NCBI GenBank assembly: GCA_017484085.1
Contig: JAFUTW010000047.1
Span: 1-64,000 of the forward strand
Direction: 5' to 3'
Length of the DNA: 64,000 nt
DNA from: Clostridia bacterium
GTDB taxonomy: Bacteria; Bacillota; Clostridia; Christensenellales; Aristaeellaceae
How positions within the stretch are numbered: the first letter of the stretch is position 1; each line of letters opens with the position of its first letter. Under the pieces are notes generated by a model. That model had not been told where the DNA came from. It searched no databases and saw only the letters and a program-made list of their open reading frames with translations. Both the position numbers and the translations under genes were made by a program. Shown one piece after another: positions 56,741-64,000 of the stretch.

Positions 56741-57952
56741 ATGGGATTGTTTAATATGTTTCTTAAACGCTCCCATGAACCAAAGGATAACAATACAGCG
56801 GTTTTACAGCAGGAAACAGAAAACACCACTGCGCCGGATATAATCTCAAAGGCGATTGCAGAACGGGAATGCAACTTGAGCAAGGCAGTCAGAATCCCCT
56901 ATACGGAAGCGGCGCTTACAGGCGGAGCGCTTATGCAGCTTACACCGACTTTGAAAGCATTTGCACAGGGAAATAAAATCGGCAATGGCAGTCTGGTGCG
57001 CGTTGCATTTCCGTCTGGGGTAAAAGGCAATCTGGCTATCGATAAAGCCGGTCATGCATTGGGCGGTATCCTTAAAGATGGCGGAGGATTGGCACAAGCC
57101 AGGCTTCTTCCTGTTGATCCCGTTTCTTTGGCAACGCAGGCAGCAATGGCTGCAATCCTAATGGAGATCAATAAGAAGCTTGATACCATCCAAGAAACGC
57201 AGCAAGAGATTCTTGATTTTCTTGAACGGGACAAAAGGGCAGAGCAGCAGGGCAACCTGAATACGTTGTCCGGGATACTGGAGGGTTATCGGCATAATTG
57301 GGACAACACCCAATACCTGCAAAACCAGCATATGAAAGTGTTGGACATCAAACAGGCAGCCGAAAAGAATATCATTTTCTATCAGGAACAGTGTGCTTCC
57401 ATAATCAAGAAGATGCCTGCGCTTCATCTGGATCAAATGGTCAAGGATACGGTGTCAAAACTTGGCAAACAATTCAGCAATTATCGGATGGCTCTTTATC
57501 TGTTTTCGTTTTCTTCCTTCCTCGAAGTGATGCTGCTTGGAAATTTCCGTCAGGCATATCTGGATCAGGTTTCTGCAAAGGTTCAGGAATACAACCGCAA
57601 CTATCAGGCCCAATTCTCAGAATGCCGTAGCATGATAAAACGGTTCTCCAGCGAATCCGTGGAGACGAGAGTATTAGCCGGTGTCGGCACTGCGGGGAAA
57701 GCATTGGGGAATCTGGTTGGATCAGTGCCTGTACTGGGAAAAGGTCCGGTTGATAATTGGCTCAAAGAAGGCGGCCGCAAGTTGCTGAAAGAAAACAGCA
57801 TGAAAGCAAAGAAGGCCGCAGAATTGTTCAGCATCGAAGAAAAGACCGGGTGCGAGACTTTTACTGACAGTATCCGAACCGTCAGTGTGATCAGTAACAG
57901 AGCAACGGACATTCTTTTTGATGGTGAAGCACTTTATCTGGCCTTTACGTAA
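56741..57952 (+). CDS. Orphan protein of unknown function behind fic
   Basis: A 403-residue protein that I do not recognise. The N-terminus is polar; a helical region (about 150-200, INKKLDTIQETQQEILDFLE) predicts a coiled coil; a hydrophobic stretch (YRMALYLFSFSSFLEVMLLG, about 250-270) could be a membrane or buried helix; glycine-rich helices follow (GTAGKALGNLVGSVPVLGKG), then a basic segment. The gene is visibly lower in GC than the rest of the window and lies 70 bases behind fic with its own GGAGGAATC site. It may be a horizontally gained partner of Fic or an independent effector. Confidence 0.6.
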   Translation: MGLFNMFLKRSHEPKDNNTAVLQQETENTTAPDIISKAIAERECNLSKAVRIPYTEAALTGGALMQLTPTLKAFAQGNKIGNGSLVRVAFPSGVKGNLAIDKAGHALGGILKDGGGLAQARLLPVDPVSLATQAAMAAILMEINKKLDTIQETQQEILDFLERDKRAEQQGNLNTLSGILEGYRHNWDNTQYLQNQHMKVLDIKQAAEKNIIFYQEQCASIIKKMPALHLDQMVKDTVSKLGKQFSNYRMALYLFSFSSFLEVMLLGNFRQAYLDQVSAKVQEYNRNYQAQFSECRSMIKRFSSESVETRVLAGVGTAGKALGNLVGSVPVLGKGPVDNWLKEGGRKLLKENSMKAKKAAELFSIEEKTGCETFTDSIRTVSVISNRATDILFDGEALYLAFT

Positions 57953-58114
57953 AGGTGCTGAATCAAGTCAGCAGATTCATATGATCATTCGGAGAAGAGC
58001 TGAGATCCGGGCTCAAAGCAGAACCGCGACAACATAATGCCGGAGAAGTATCGATGCGATCTTCTTTGGCCTTTTTAATGTCGGGCAGTTGTACCTCTGA
58101 AGCGCAACATACAG

Positions 58115-58143
58115 CGCTTGCGTGTAAAATCCGCTTGCGTGTA
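58115..58143 (+). repeat. Direct repeat upstream of the VanW gene
   Basis: CGCTTGCGTGTA at 58115-58126 and 58132-58143, 17 bases apart; the second copy contains the -35 hexamer. It may be a duplicated promoter element or regulator site. The stretch 57953-58114 shows nothing else. Confidence 0.6.
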
Positions 58144-58163
58144 CGGACAAAATGAAGTATCAT
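58135..58163 (+). promoter_or_regulatory. Promoter of the VanW-XpaC-TelA run
   Basis: TTGCGT (58135-58140), 17-base spacer, TATCAT (58158-58163). Confidence 0.6.
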
Positions 58164-58225
58164 ATAAGTTGATTCTTTATATCATTTCGGAGCGATCCGT
58201 TTACATAGATAAAGGAGGTGAAGCG

Positions 58226-60160
58226 ATGCCGGATGAACAGCGCGCGCCGCGTACGAGAAGGCGGCGCACCCCGCAGCAGAGCCCTGCGCCGCAGGAAGCT
58301 GCACCGCTGCGGCAGACAGAAAAGGCGGAAACGACCGCACCGGCACGACGCGAATCACCCAGACGTGGAGCGTCAAAACCTGCGGCGCCGAAGACCGAGG
58401 CACCGCGGGAGACCATACAGGCGAAGCCGGCAGCGAAACCGGCTGCAGCCAAGCCAGAACCGCCGAAGCCGCTGCGCGTGGCAGCGGGCAGCGCGGAGCC
58501 GGAGTGGGTGGTCTCCTCCGCCGGCATAGAGGGCGCCGCCGAACGGCGAGGCGGCGTAAAGCCCGCTGAAAAAGCCGTAAAGCAGAGCGCGGAGAAGCCG
58601 GCCAAACAGACGGCAGCCAAAAAGGCCGTCAAGGCCCCGAAGAGCCAGCGCGGCGGCAGGAGCATCACACTGACGGAGGCGAAAAAAGCGCCGCCTGTCA
58701 GGAAGAAGAAAAAGAAGAAAGCGGCAAAGCGCGGGACGCCCGTAAGGCGCATCCTGCTCGGCGCGGCGGGCGCAGCCGCCCTGATCGCGGCGCTCGTCGC
58801 CGGTGTGCGCGGCGGCACGCAGCTGCTGGATATCAAGCGCACGCTGGACAGCGGCGAAAACGTCTTTTACGGCAACCTGTACATGAACGGAATCCCCCTG
58901 CAGGGCATGACCCTCGACCAGGCGGCCGAGCTGGTCACCCAGCAGGTTCGCAACCAGATCGGCACTTTCAGCATCACCCTGCATACGCAGGACGGGCGCA
59001 GTTGGACGATCACGGCGGATGATCTGCGGATGCAATTCAACACCGCCGACCAGCTGGATCAGCTGTGGTCCATCGGCCACACCGGCACCTCCCGGGAACG
59101 CTATGAGCAGGCAAAGGCGCTGGAAGAAGAACCGGTCTCCCGATATACGACGCTGACCTACGATCTGTCCAGCGTTAACCAGATCCTCACGCAGATCAAG
59201 AAAGAGATCGACGTTCCCGCCGTCAATGCCCAGCGCATCGACGACCCGGAGGCATGGCCGCCCTTCGCCTATACGGACGAGGTGCCCGGCCAGACGCTGG
59301 ATATCACCGGCCTCAATGAGAAGATCACCGGTATGGTGGAGACGCTTACCTCCGGCACGGTGGAGCTGGAACCTTCCCCGGTCGCGCCCAAGGTGACCAA
59401 GGCGACGCTGCAGGGCGAGATCGTGAAGCTTGCCAGCTACGAGACGGCTGTCGGCGCCACGAGCCACGAAGGCCGTTTCACCAACATCCGCATCGGCACC
59501 GAGAAGTTCAACCATCTGGTCATCCGCTCCGGTGAACAGGTGAGCTTCAACAAGGTGACGGGCAAGCGAACGGAGGCCAACGGCTTCGTGGAAGCGCCGG
59601 AAATCGCCTACGGCGAATACGTCATGGGCATCGGCGGCGGCATCTGCCAGGTTTCCAGCACGCTCTACAACGCGGTGGTGAACGCCGGGCTGGAGGTCGT
59701 CAAGCGCACGCAGCACTCCCTGGCTTCCAACTACGTGCCCAAGGGACAGGACGCGACGGTCAGCGACGACCGGCTGGACTTCGTCTTCCGCAATTCCACG
59801 AGCGCCCCGATCTACATCGAGACGCAGTACTACAAGAAGAAGAATTACTGGTATTCGCAGTTCACCATCTACGGCAGGCCGGACCCGAACGGGTACAGCT
59901 ACCGTCTGGAGTCGCAGATCCGCGAGGAGATCCCCCTGCCGGAGCCGACCTACAGGCCGGACAGGAACATGAACTACGTGGTGTACAAAGACCAGACCTA
60001 TCAGATCAGCAAGGGCGAGGTCGGCTACATCGTGGATGTCTATCTGGTGACGACGAACACCAGCGGGCTGGAAGTATCCCGCGAACTGGCATATACGGAT
60101 ACCTACAAGCCCGTCGCGCCGCAGTTTTACGTCGGCGTGATGGAGAGAGAGACCATTTGA
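58226..60160 (+). CDS. VanW-family protein with basic Ala/Pro-rich N-terminus
   Basis: A 644-residue membrane-anchored protein. The first 170 residues are low-complexity (Lys/Arg/Ala/Pro; RTRRRRTPQQ, KKKKKKAAKRG) and would be cytoplasmic; one membrane segment follows (ILLGAAGAAALIAALVAGV, about 176-194); outside are a putative peptidoglycan-binding type 4 region (about 210-400) and the VanW domain with GIGGGICQVSSTLYNAVVNAGL and SGEQVSFNKVTG (about 430-580). VanW is linked to glycopeptide-resistance loci and wall biology, with unclear activity. AAAGGAGGTG precedes the ATG; an in-frame opening to 58118 crosses the promoter. Confidence 0.88.
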   Translation: MPDEQRAPRTRRRRTPQQSPAPQEAAPLRQTEKAETTAPARRESPRRGASKPAAPKTEAPRETIQAKPAAKPAAAKPEPPKPLRVAAGSAEPEWVVSSAGIEGAAERRGGVKPAEKAVKQSAEKPAKQTAAKKAVKAPKSQRGGRSITLTEAKKAPPVRKKKKKKAAKRGTPVRRILLGAAGAAALIAALVAGVRGGTQLLDIKRTLDSGENVFYGNLYMNGIPLQGMTLDQAAELVTQQVRNQIGTFSITLHTQDGRSWTITADDLRMQFNTADQLDQLWSIGHTGTSRERYEQAKALEEEPVSRYTTLTYDLSSVNQILTQIKKEIDVPAVNAQRIDDPEAWPPFAYTDEVPGQTLDITGLNEKITGMVETLTSGTVELEPSPVAPKVTKATLQGEIVKLASYETAVGATSHEGRFTNIRIGTEKFNHLVIRSGEQVSFNKVTGKRTEANGFVEAPEIAYGEYVMGIGGGICQVSSTLYNAVVNAGLEVVKRTQHSLASNYVPKGQDATVSDDRLDFVFRNSTSAPIYIETQYYKKKNYWYSQFTIYGRPDPNGYSYRLESQIREEIPLPEPTYRPDRNMNYVVYKDQTYQISKGEVGYIVDVYLVTTNTSGLEVSRELAYTDTYKPVAPQFYVGVMERETI

Positions 60161-60196
60161 CGCGTTTGATTGCTGCAAGAGAAAGGACGGAGAACC

Positions 60197-60778
60197 ATGA
60201 GCAAGAAGATCGTCCGGTTCATCGCCTGCGGGCTGCTCGCGATGATGATCCCCGCGCTGGCCTTTGCGGCCGCAGAGACGGCGCCGTGGTCGCTGGCGGC
60301 GAAGCCGCAGCCGCGCCGGGAAGACCTGGGCCGCGTCGGGCTGTTCTGCGCGGAGCGCGGGGCGGGGGAGATCAGCGCCAGCAACAGATGGCTCTGGCAG
60401 GGGCGCATCAACGGCGTCTTGATCAACATGCGGCTGTTTGCGCCGGACGGCAGCGGCACCCTTTTCCAGGAGCAGCTGGAGGTCATGACGCCGGGCACGA
60501 GCGACCTGCGCCTGTACCTGCGCCAGCGCACCGATCAGGGCGGGCTGATGCTGCAGACGGACGCAAGGGCGCTTCAGATCCTCCGCAACTGCGGCATCCG
60601 CGAGATCCTGCTGGCGGACAAGGACTACTATCTGCAGAACACCTTCAACGTGGAAGAGATGTCCGCCCTGCGCGAGGCGCTCGGCCTGGAGGACGGCGAA
60701 CAGCTCTGCCTGGGCGGCGAGGACGACCCGGTGATGATCGTGAGCGAAACGGGCCGGCGCCGCTTTGCGACGGAGTGA
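60197..60778 (+). CDS. Secreted protein of unknown function
   Basis: A 193-residue protein with a signal peptide (ends ALAFAAAE, about residue 26). The mature part, with RLYLRQRTDQGGLMLQTDA and IREILLADKDYYLQN, has no recognised domain. GAAAGGACGG precedes the ATG at 60197. It is 36 bases behind the VanW gene and 4 before the next secreted protein, suggesting one envelope-related transcript. Confidence 0.65.
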   Translation: MSKKIVRFIACGLLAMMIPALAFAAAETAPWSLAAKPQPRREDLGRVGLFCAERGAGEISASNRWLWQGRINGVLINMRLFAPDGSGTLFQEQLEVMTPGTSDLRLYLRQRTDQGGLMLQTDARALQILRNCGIREILLADKDYYLQNTFNVEEMSALREALGLEDGEQLCLGGEDDPVMIVSETGRRRFATE

Positions 60779-60782
60779 GAAG

Positions 60783-61472
60783 ATGAAAAGGCGTATTCTG
60801 GCCGCGATGCTGCTCATGCTGGCCGCAGCCCTGCCGGTCCCGGCGGACGAGGGGGCAAGCGTCATCCAGTCCTCCTGCAGCATCATGGAGGCGGACAACA
60901 GCTTTATCGTTTACTGCTATGCGCAGGTGTACAACAGCACCAGGAACGTCGTGTGCATGGAGGAAGGCAGCTTTGAACTGCGCTCGGGGGACGAAATCCT
61001 CGTCACCGGCAGCGTGGAGCAGATGACGCCCTACTTCCTGAAACCGGGCGAAACGGCCTACCTGTACGACGCGGCGGTGATGGACAGGACGGAAGGGGAG
61101 GGGATCCCCTCCATTACCGGCCTCTCCTACAACATCAATTACTACACCGTGGACGATGCCTTTGCGAACCGGGACCTCGTGGTCACCGGCGAGCAGCAGC
61201 GGGAGCCGGACGGCGCCCTTGCGGTGCTGCTGCGGGTGCAGAACCCGCTGGAGGAAGAAGCCTGGAACCCGACGCTCGCCTTCGGGCTGTTCACGGAGGG
61301 CGGGGCCCTGCTCTACTGCGACGGGCGGACGCTGGAAAATGTCGGCATCCCCGCGGGCGGGGAGGTAACGGTCCGGTTTGATGTTTCAAGGCTCTTTACG
61401 GAGCGGTGGGCGGAATATGGAGCTGATCCGGCGCAGATCCGGGCAATTGCGGACTGCGGCGGGGACGACTGA
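60783..61472 (+). CDS. Secreted beta-rich protein of unknown function
   Basis: A 229-residue exported protein (signal MKRRILAAMLLMLAAALP, then VPADE). The mature part alternates strands with patterns such as AQVYNSTRNVVCMEEGSFEL and LAVLLRVQNPLEEEAWNP, the look of two Ig-like folds; two or three cysteines could form a disulphide. Function unknown. It starts 4 bases after the preceding stop and ends 18 bases before xpaC. Confidence 0.65.
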   Translation: MKRRILAAMLLMLAAALPVPADEGASVIQSSCSIMEADNSFIVYCYAQVYNSTRNVVCMEEGSFELRSGDEILVTGSVEQMTPYFLKPGETAYLYDAAVMDRTEGEGIPSITGLSYNINYYTVDDAFANRDLVVTGEQQREPDGALAVLLRVQNPLEEEAWNPTLAFGLFTEGGALLYCDGRTLENVGIPAGGEVTVRFDVSRLFTERWAEYGADPAQIRAIADCGGDD

Positions 61473-61490
61473 TGAAAGGAAGCGAATCCT

Positions 61491-62189
61491 GTGACTGAGA
61501 CGAAAGTGATCCGTTCCGGCATGCCGTTCGTGTGCGCCGGAGCGGCGGTGCTGGTGTTTGCGCTGATCTTCGGTATGGGTACGGTACCCGCCTACATCAT
61601 CGGGGCGGTGCTTGGCGTGGCCGGCTTTATGGCGGGCAGGCAGCTCTTCCCGGACAGGACCGTGGAGGTCGAGGCGGCGCCGAAGTCCGGCAACGCGGAG
61701 GTGGACGCGCTGATCACGGAAGCGCGCGCCCAGCTGGACAGGATCGCCGCGGCCAACGACGGTATCGCGGACGCCGGCCTCTCTCAGCGCATTACGGATA
61801 TCGAAGAGACGGGGCGCAAGATCCTTGCGCGCCTGGAAGAGCAGCCGAATATGCTTTCGCAGCTGCGCACCTTCCTGCGCTATTATCTGCCGACGACGGA
61901 GAAGATCCTTGCGGCCAGGGCCAAACTGGAGAGCGAGGTCGCTTCCGGCCAGGGCGGGAATATCGCCTCCCGCATCGACAGCGCGGCGGCCACCGTGCAG
62001 GAAGCCTTCCACAAGCAGCTCTCCGCGCTGGATGAATTCCGCTTCATCAACCTGGAGAGCGAGATGGATGCCCTGCGCCAGATGATGGCCAGCGACGGCC
62101 TGACGGAAGACGGCCTTTCGGAAGCGGCTGGTGCGGCACAGGAAGAAGAGGATCCCTTCAGCGGGCTTTTCAGCCAGGGGGGAAAGTAA
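61491..62189 (+). CDS. XpaC-family protein
   Basis: A 232-residue protein. Two hydrophobic segments (about 11-30 and 33-48) and a cytoplasmic helical domain: GNAEVDALITEARAQLDRI, a central RTFLRYYLPTTEKILAA (the XpaC-family core) and an acidic tail. The family name comes from 5-bromo-4-chloroindolyl phosphate hydrolysis, but true activity is unknown; it is commonly paired with TelA, as here (3 bases apart). GTG start, with GGAAGCG upstream. Confidence 0.82.
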   Translation: MTETKVIRSGMPFVCAGAAVLVFALIFGMGTVPAYIIGAVLGVAGFMAGRQLFPDRTVEVEAAPKSGNAEVDALITEARAQLDRIAAANDGIADAGLSQRITDIEETGRKILARLEEQPNMLSQLRTFLRYYLPTTEKILAARAKLESEVASGQGGNIASRIDSAAATVQEAFHKQLSALDEFRFINLESEMDALRQMMASDGLTEDGLSEAAGAAQEEEDPFSGLFSQGGK

Positions 62190-62192
62190 GCG

Positions 62193-63149
62193 ATGGGTGC
62201 TTTTGACCAGTTTGCCCTGATCCCCGAGCAGGGGGCGCAGCCGGAGATGAGCCAGCTGCCGCCGGAGATGCAGGAGGTCATCCGCAGGACTGCGGCGCGC
62301 CTCAAGGTCTCCGACCCGACGGCGGTCTCCGCTTTCGGCGCAAAAGCGCAGAAGGACATGAGCGCGTTTTCGGATTTGGCGCTGCGGCAGATGCTCTCCG
62401 AGGACATCGCGCCGCTGGACAGCGTGATGAAAACGCTCTCGGAACAGATCCGCACCTGCTCCTTCAAGCAGGAGGCCAAGGGGCTGCTGCGCAAGATGTT
62501 CGGCGGCACCGCCTCCCTGGCGGAGGTCCGGGCGGCTTATGAGAAGGCGGAGCCGCACATCAACGACTGCGCCAACCAGATGACGGACAGGCGCGTGTCG
62601 CTCATGCGGGACAGCGCGCTTCTGGACAGGCTGTACGAGCGCAACGAGACGCTGTACCGGGAGCTTTGCTCCCTGCTGGTCGTGGGCGAGGAAGCCCTGC
62701 GCCTGGCCGGGGAACAGGGCGTGCCGGAGACGGAGCGGATGCGGCTGGACAGGCGCCTGCAGGATCTGCGCATCACGAAAGCGGCGAGCACGCAGCTGGC
62801 GGCACAGATCCGCATGGTGCAGGAAAACGACCGGCTGACGTGCGAGCGGCTGCAGGCGGCGCTGGAGGTCACCATCCCGCTGTGGAAGAGCCAGATGGCT
62901 ACGGCGCTGGGGCTTGCCCGCGCGACGGAGACGATGCGCATGGAGCGCCGGATGAGCGAGGAAGCCGCCCGCGGCATCCGGAGCGGCGCGAAGGAACTGA
63001 AGCAGCAGACAGCGGCGTATACCAAAGAGGCGGAAGCCTCCGACCAGCAGCGCGCGCAATCCACGGCGGATCAGCTGCTGCGCGAGCTGGAGGAGATCGA
63101 GCAGGGGCTGGCGGAGCAGCGCGAGCTGCGCGGCTATCAGGAACTGTAA
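62193..63149 (+). CDS. TelA/YceH toxic-anion-resistance family protein
   Basis: A 318-residue helical protein. IRTCSFKQEAKGLLRKMFGG and the later TLYRELCSLLVVGEEALRL, LAAQIRMVQENDRLTCERLQ and TIPLWKSQMATALGL are the conserved family stretches. TelA proteins are associated with tolerance to tellurite, some lantibiotics and envelope stress; mechanism unknown. It directly follows xpaC, a common pairing in Firmicutes. Confidence 0.87.
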   Translation: MGAFDQFALIPEQGAQPEMSQLPPEMQEVIRRTAARLKVSDPTAVSAFGAKAQKDMSAFSDLALRQMLSEDIAPLDSVMKTLSEQIRTCSFKQEAKGLLRKMFGGTASLAEVRAAYEKAEPHINDCANQMTDRRVSLMRDSALLDRLYERNETLYRELCSLLVVGEEALRLAGEQGVPETERMRLDRRLQDLRITKAASTQLAAQIRMVQENDRLTCERLQAALEVTIPLWKSQMATALGLARATETMRMERRMSEEAARGIRSGAKELKQQTAAYTKEAEASDQQRAQSTADQLLRELEEIEQGLAEQRELRGYQEL

Positions 63150-63222
63150 AAAGCAACAGGCCGCAGCGCGGCAGGAAGCGGCGCGCACAGGCGCGCGGTA
63201 AAGACAGTGCAGGAGGAAAAGC

Positions 63223-63816
63223 ATGGCAGCAGCAGCGCAGCAGGCGCCGGTGAGCAAAGCGCCTGAGAAAAAGAATCAGAAGGCACCCGAGAAGCAGGAT
63301 GTGAAGGCAAAGGTGACAAGGCCTGTGGGCATCGCCATCATGGCGGTGCTGCTGTGCCTGGCGCTCGTCGTCGGGAACGGGCGCGCCCTCTCCAGGGCGA
63401 CGCCCAAGGCCTTCCTCAGCCAGGGAGATGTGGCCTCCATCGTGGAGGACCGCATCAAATCCGCAAAGAACGCGGAAACCGTAGCCCGCAGGGCCGGCCT
63501 GGATGAGAGCTACTACGCGGCGGTGGAAGAGGCCGCCGGGCAGCTGCAGGACGCTAAGAACGCCCGCGGCGTCAGCCGGGCGGATCAGGAGCTCGCCGGC
63601 GCGGTGGGCGACATGACCGGCGCGGCGCAGAGCGGGCTTGCCGTAAACGATGTTTCGCTGCTCACGGGCGCGATGGATACCTTCAACGACGCGGGCAATC
63701 TGCTGCGGTTTGAGGCGAAGGCGTTCAACGAGAAGGCCGAAAAGGCGCAGAAGGTCTACGACGGCCTGCTGCTCAAAGGCCTGTTTGCCCGGCCGGACGT
63801 CTACGAGGGCATCTGA
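63223..63816 (+). CDS. LemA-like membrane-anchored protein
   Basis: A 197-residue protein. A charged N-terminus (about 1-34) precedes one membrane segment (VGIAIMAVLLCLALVVG, about 36-52), followed by helices ending in FEAKAFNEKAEKAQKVYDG and FARPDVYEG, similar in layout to the C-terminal motif of LemA (FN..V..YN..FP..GF..YFE). The match is weak, as the conserved proline motif differs. The gap 63150-63222 holds a short GCGCGC hairpin and GGAGGA before the ATG. The stop overlaps the next start by 1 base (TGATG). Confidence 0.6.
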   Translation: MAAAAQQAPVSKAPEKKNQKAPEKQDVKAKVTRPVGIAIMAVLLCLALVVGNGRALSRATPKAFLSQGDVASIVEDRIKSAKNAETVARRAGLDESYYAAVEEAAGQLQDAKNARGVSRADQELAGAVGDMTGAAQSGLAVNDVSLLTGAMDTFNDAGNLLRFEAKAFNEKAEKAQKVYDGLLLKGLFARPDVYEGI

Positions 63817-64000
63817 TGAGCATTTTTTCCGGATGGGACCGGGAGAGCCTGCTGGCGCTGAAGGACGCCCTGACCGCATCGCCGGAGGGGCTCAGCGCGC
63901 TGGCGCTCGTGTGTCTCATCGGGGTGGCGGCCATCGGGATCGTGTGCCTCTTCGTCTCCCATAAAGTAGGCGGCTTCTTCACCAAAGTACAGGATGAGGA
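63816..64000 (+). CDS. Membrane protein, N-terminal part (runs off right edge)
   Basis: Sixty-one codons are visible: MSIFSGWDRESLLALKDAL, then a membrane segment (ALALVCLIGVAAIGIVCLF, about 29-48) and SHKVGGFFTKVQDE. The rest lies outside the window. One-base stop/start overlap with the LemA-like gene places it in the same operon. Family unknown. Confidence 0.6.
   Translation, partial: MSIFSGWDRESLLALKDALTASPEGLSALALVCLIGVAAIGIVCLFVSHKVGGFFTKVQDE

Noticed and set aside
63181..63196. GCGCGC hairpin between telA and the LemA-like gene as terminator.
   Set aside because: The stem is only 6 bases and no T run follows; the genes appear co-transcribed.

Overview
The window is GC-rich and bacterial, and looks like a chromosome segment of a Clostridia-type Firmicute, possibly near Christensenellales (inference from gene content; no 16S is present). 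The reasons are strong AGGAGG-type ribosome sites, many TTGACA-17-TATAAT promoters, Firmicute-style RpoB/RpoC, an NfnAB-type ferredoxin:NADP oxidoreductase pair, VanW, XpaC/TelA, a TRAP-TAXI transporter and solute-binding proteins with short AxA signal peptides. Genes are tightly packed, many overlapping by 1-8 bases.

Layout. 1-8037: the start of trpS (minus) diverges from a run holding a GT2/GtrA glycosyltransferase, a degenerate CPBP-like membrane protein, rlmH, an amino-acid kinase, a PHP histidinol-phosphatase, a zinc-ribbon membrane protein, nfnA-nfnB and a small secreted protein. 8128-15292: a map-uvrB-uvrA-aminotransferase operon with its own extended -10 promoter. 15343-15983: a YefM/ParE-type toxin-antitoxin pair with an operator-covered promoter. 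16097-24050: rpoB-rpoC with a consensus promoter and a structured leader, not preceded by the usual ribosomal protein genes. 24091-29224: a YcxB-like protein, a TRAP-TAXI transporter and an SH3/peptidoglycan-binding secreted protein.

29225-34078 is a compact second-messenger locus: a class III nucleotide cyclase, a phosphodiesterase-like MBL-fold protein, a small GHKL-like(?) protein joined in frame to an ABC exporter across one TGA, and, divergently, two stand-alone cyclic-nucleotide-binding proteins. Synthesis, breakdown, sensing and export or gating may be encoded together; this is the best candidate in the window for an undescribed system.

34075-42888 (minus) is one long operon: a solute-binding protein, a double-domain ABC permease with an unusual N-terminal insert and an ATPase, followed by GlpA-like and FAD oxidoreductases, a DUF1667 protein and a NagD-type HAD phosphatase. 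It probably imports and oxidises glycerol-3-phosphate or a related organophosphate.

42920-54522 is a nearly complete autoinducer-2 (lsr) locus: lsrR-lsrK-cupin on the minus strand and lsrACDB-lsrF plus an AEC transporter, a diverged LsrB paralogue and a FucU/RbsD-like mutarotase on the plus strand. A shared 330-base control region carries two consensus promoters and a matching inverted pair of putative LsrR half-sites. LsrG is missing; the cupin and the mutarotase are candidate replacements.

54559-58163 is an accessory stretch (GNAT, TfoX-like, Fic and a lower-GC orphan protein). 58135-64000 is an envelope-related operon (VanW, two secreted unknowns, XpaC, TelA, a LemA-like protein and a truncated membrane protein at the edge). 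No tRNA, rRNA, CRISPR array, insertion sequence or prophage gene was seen.
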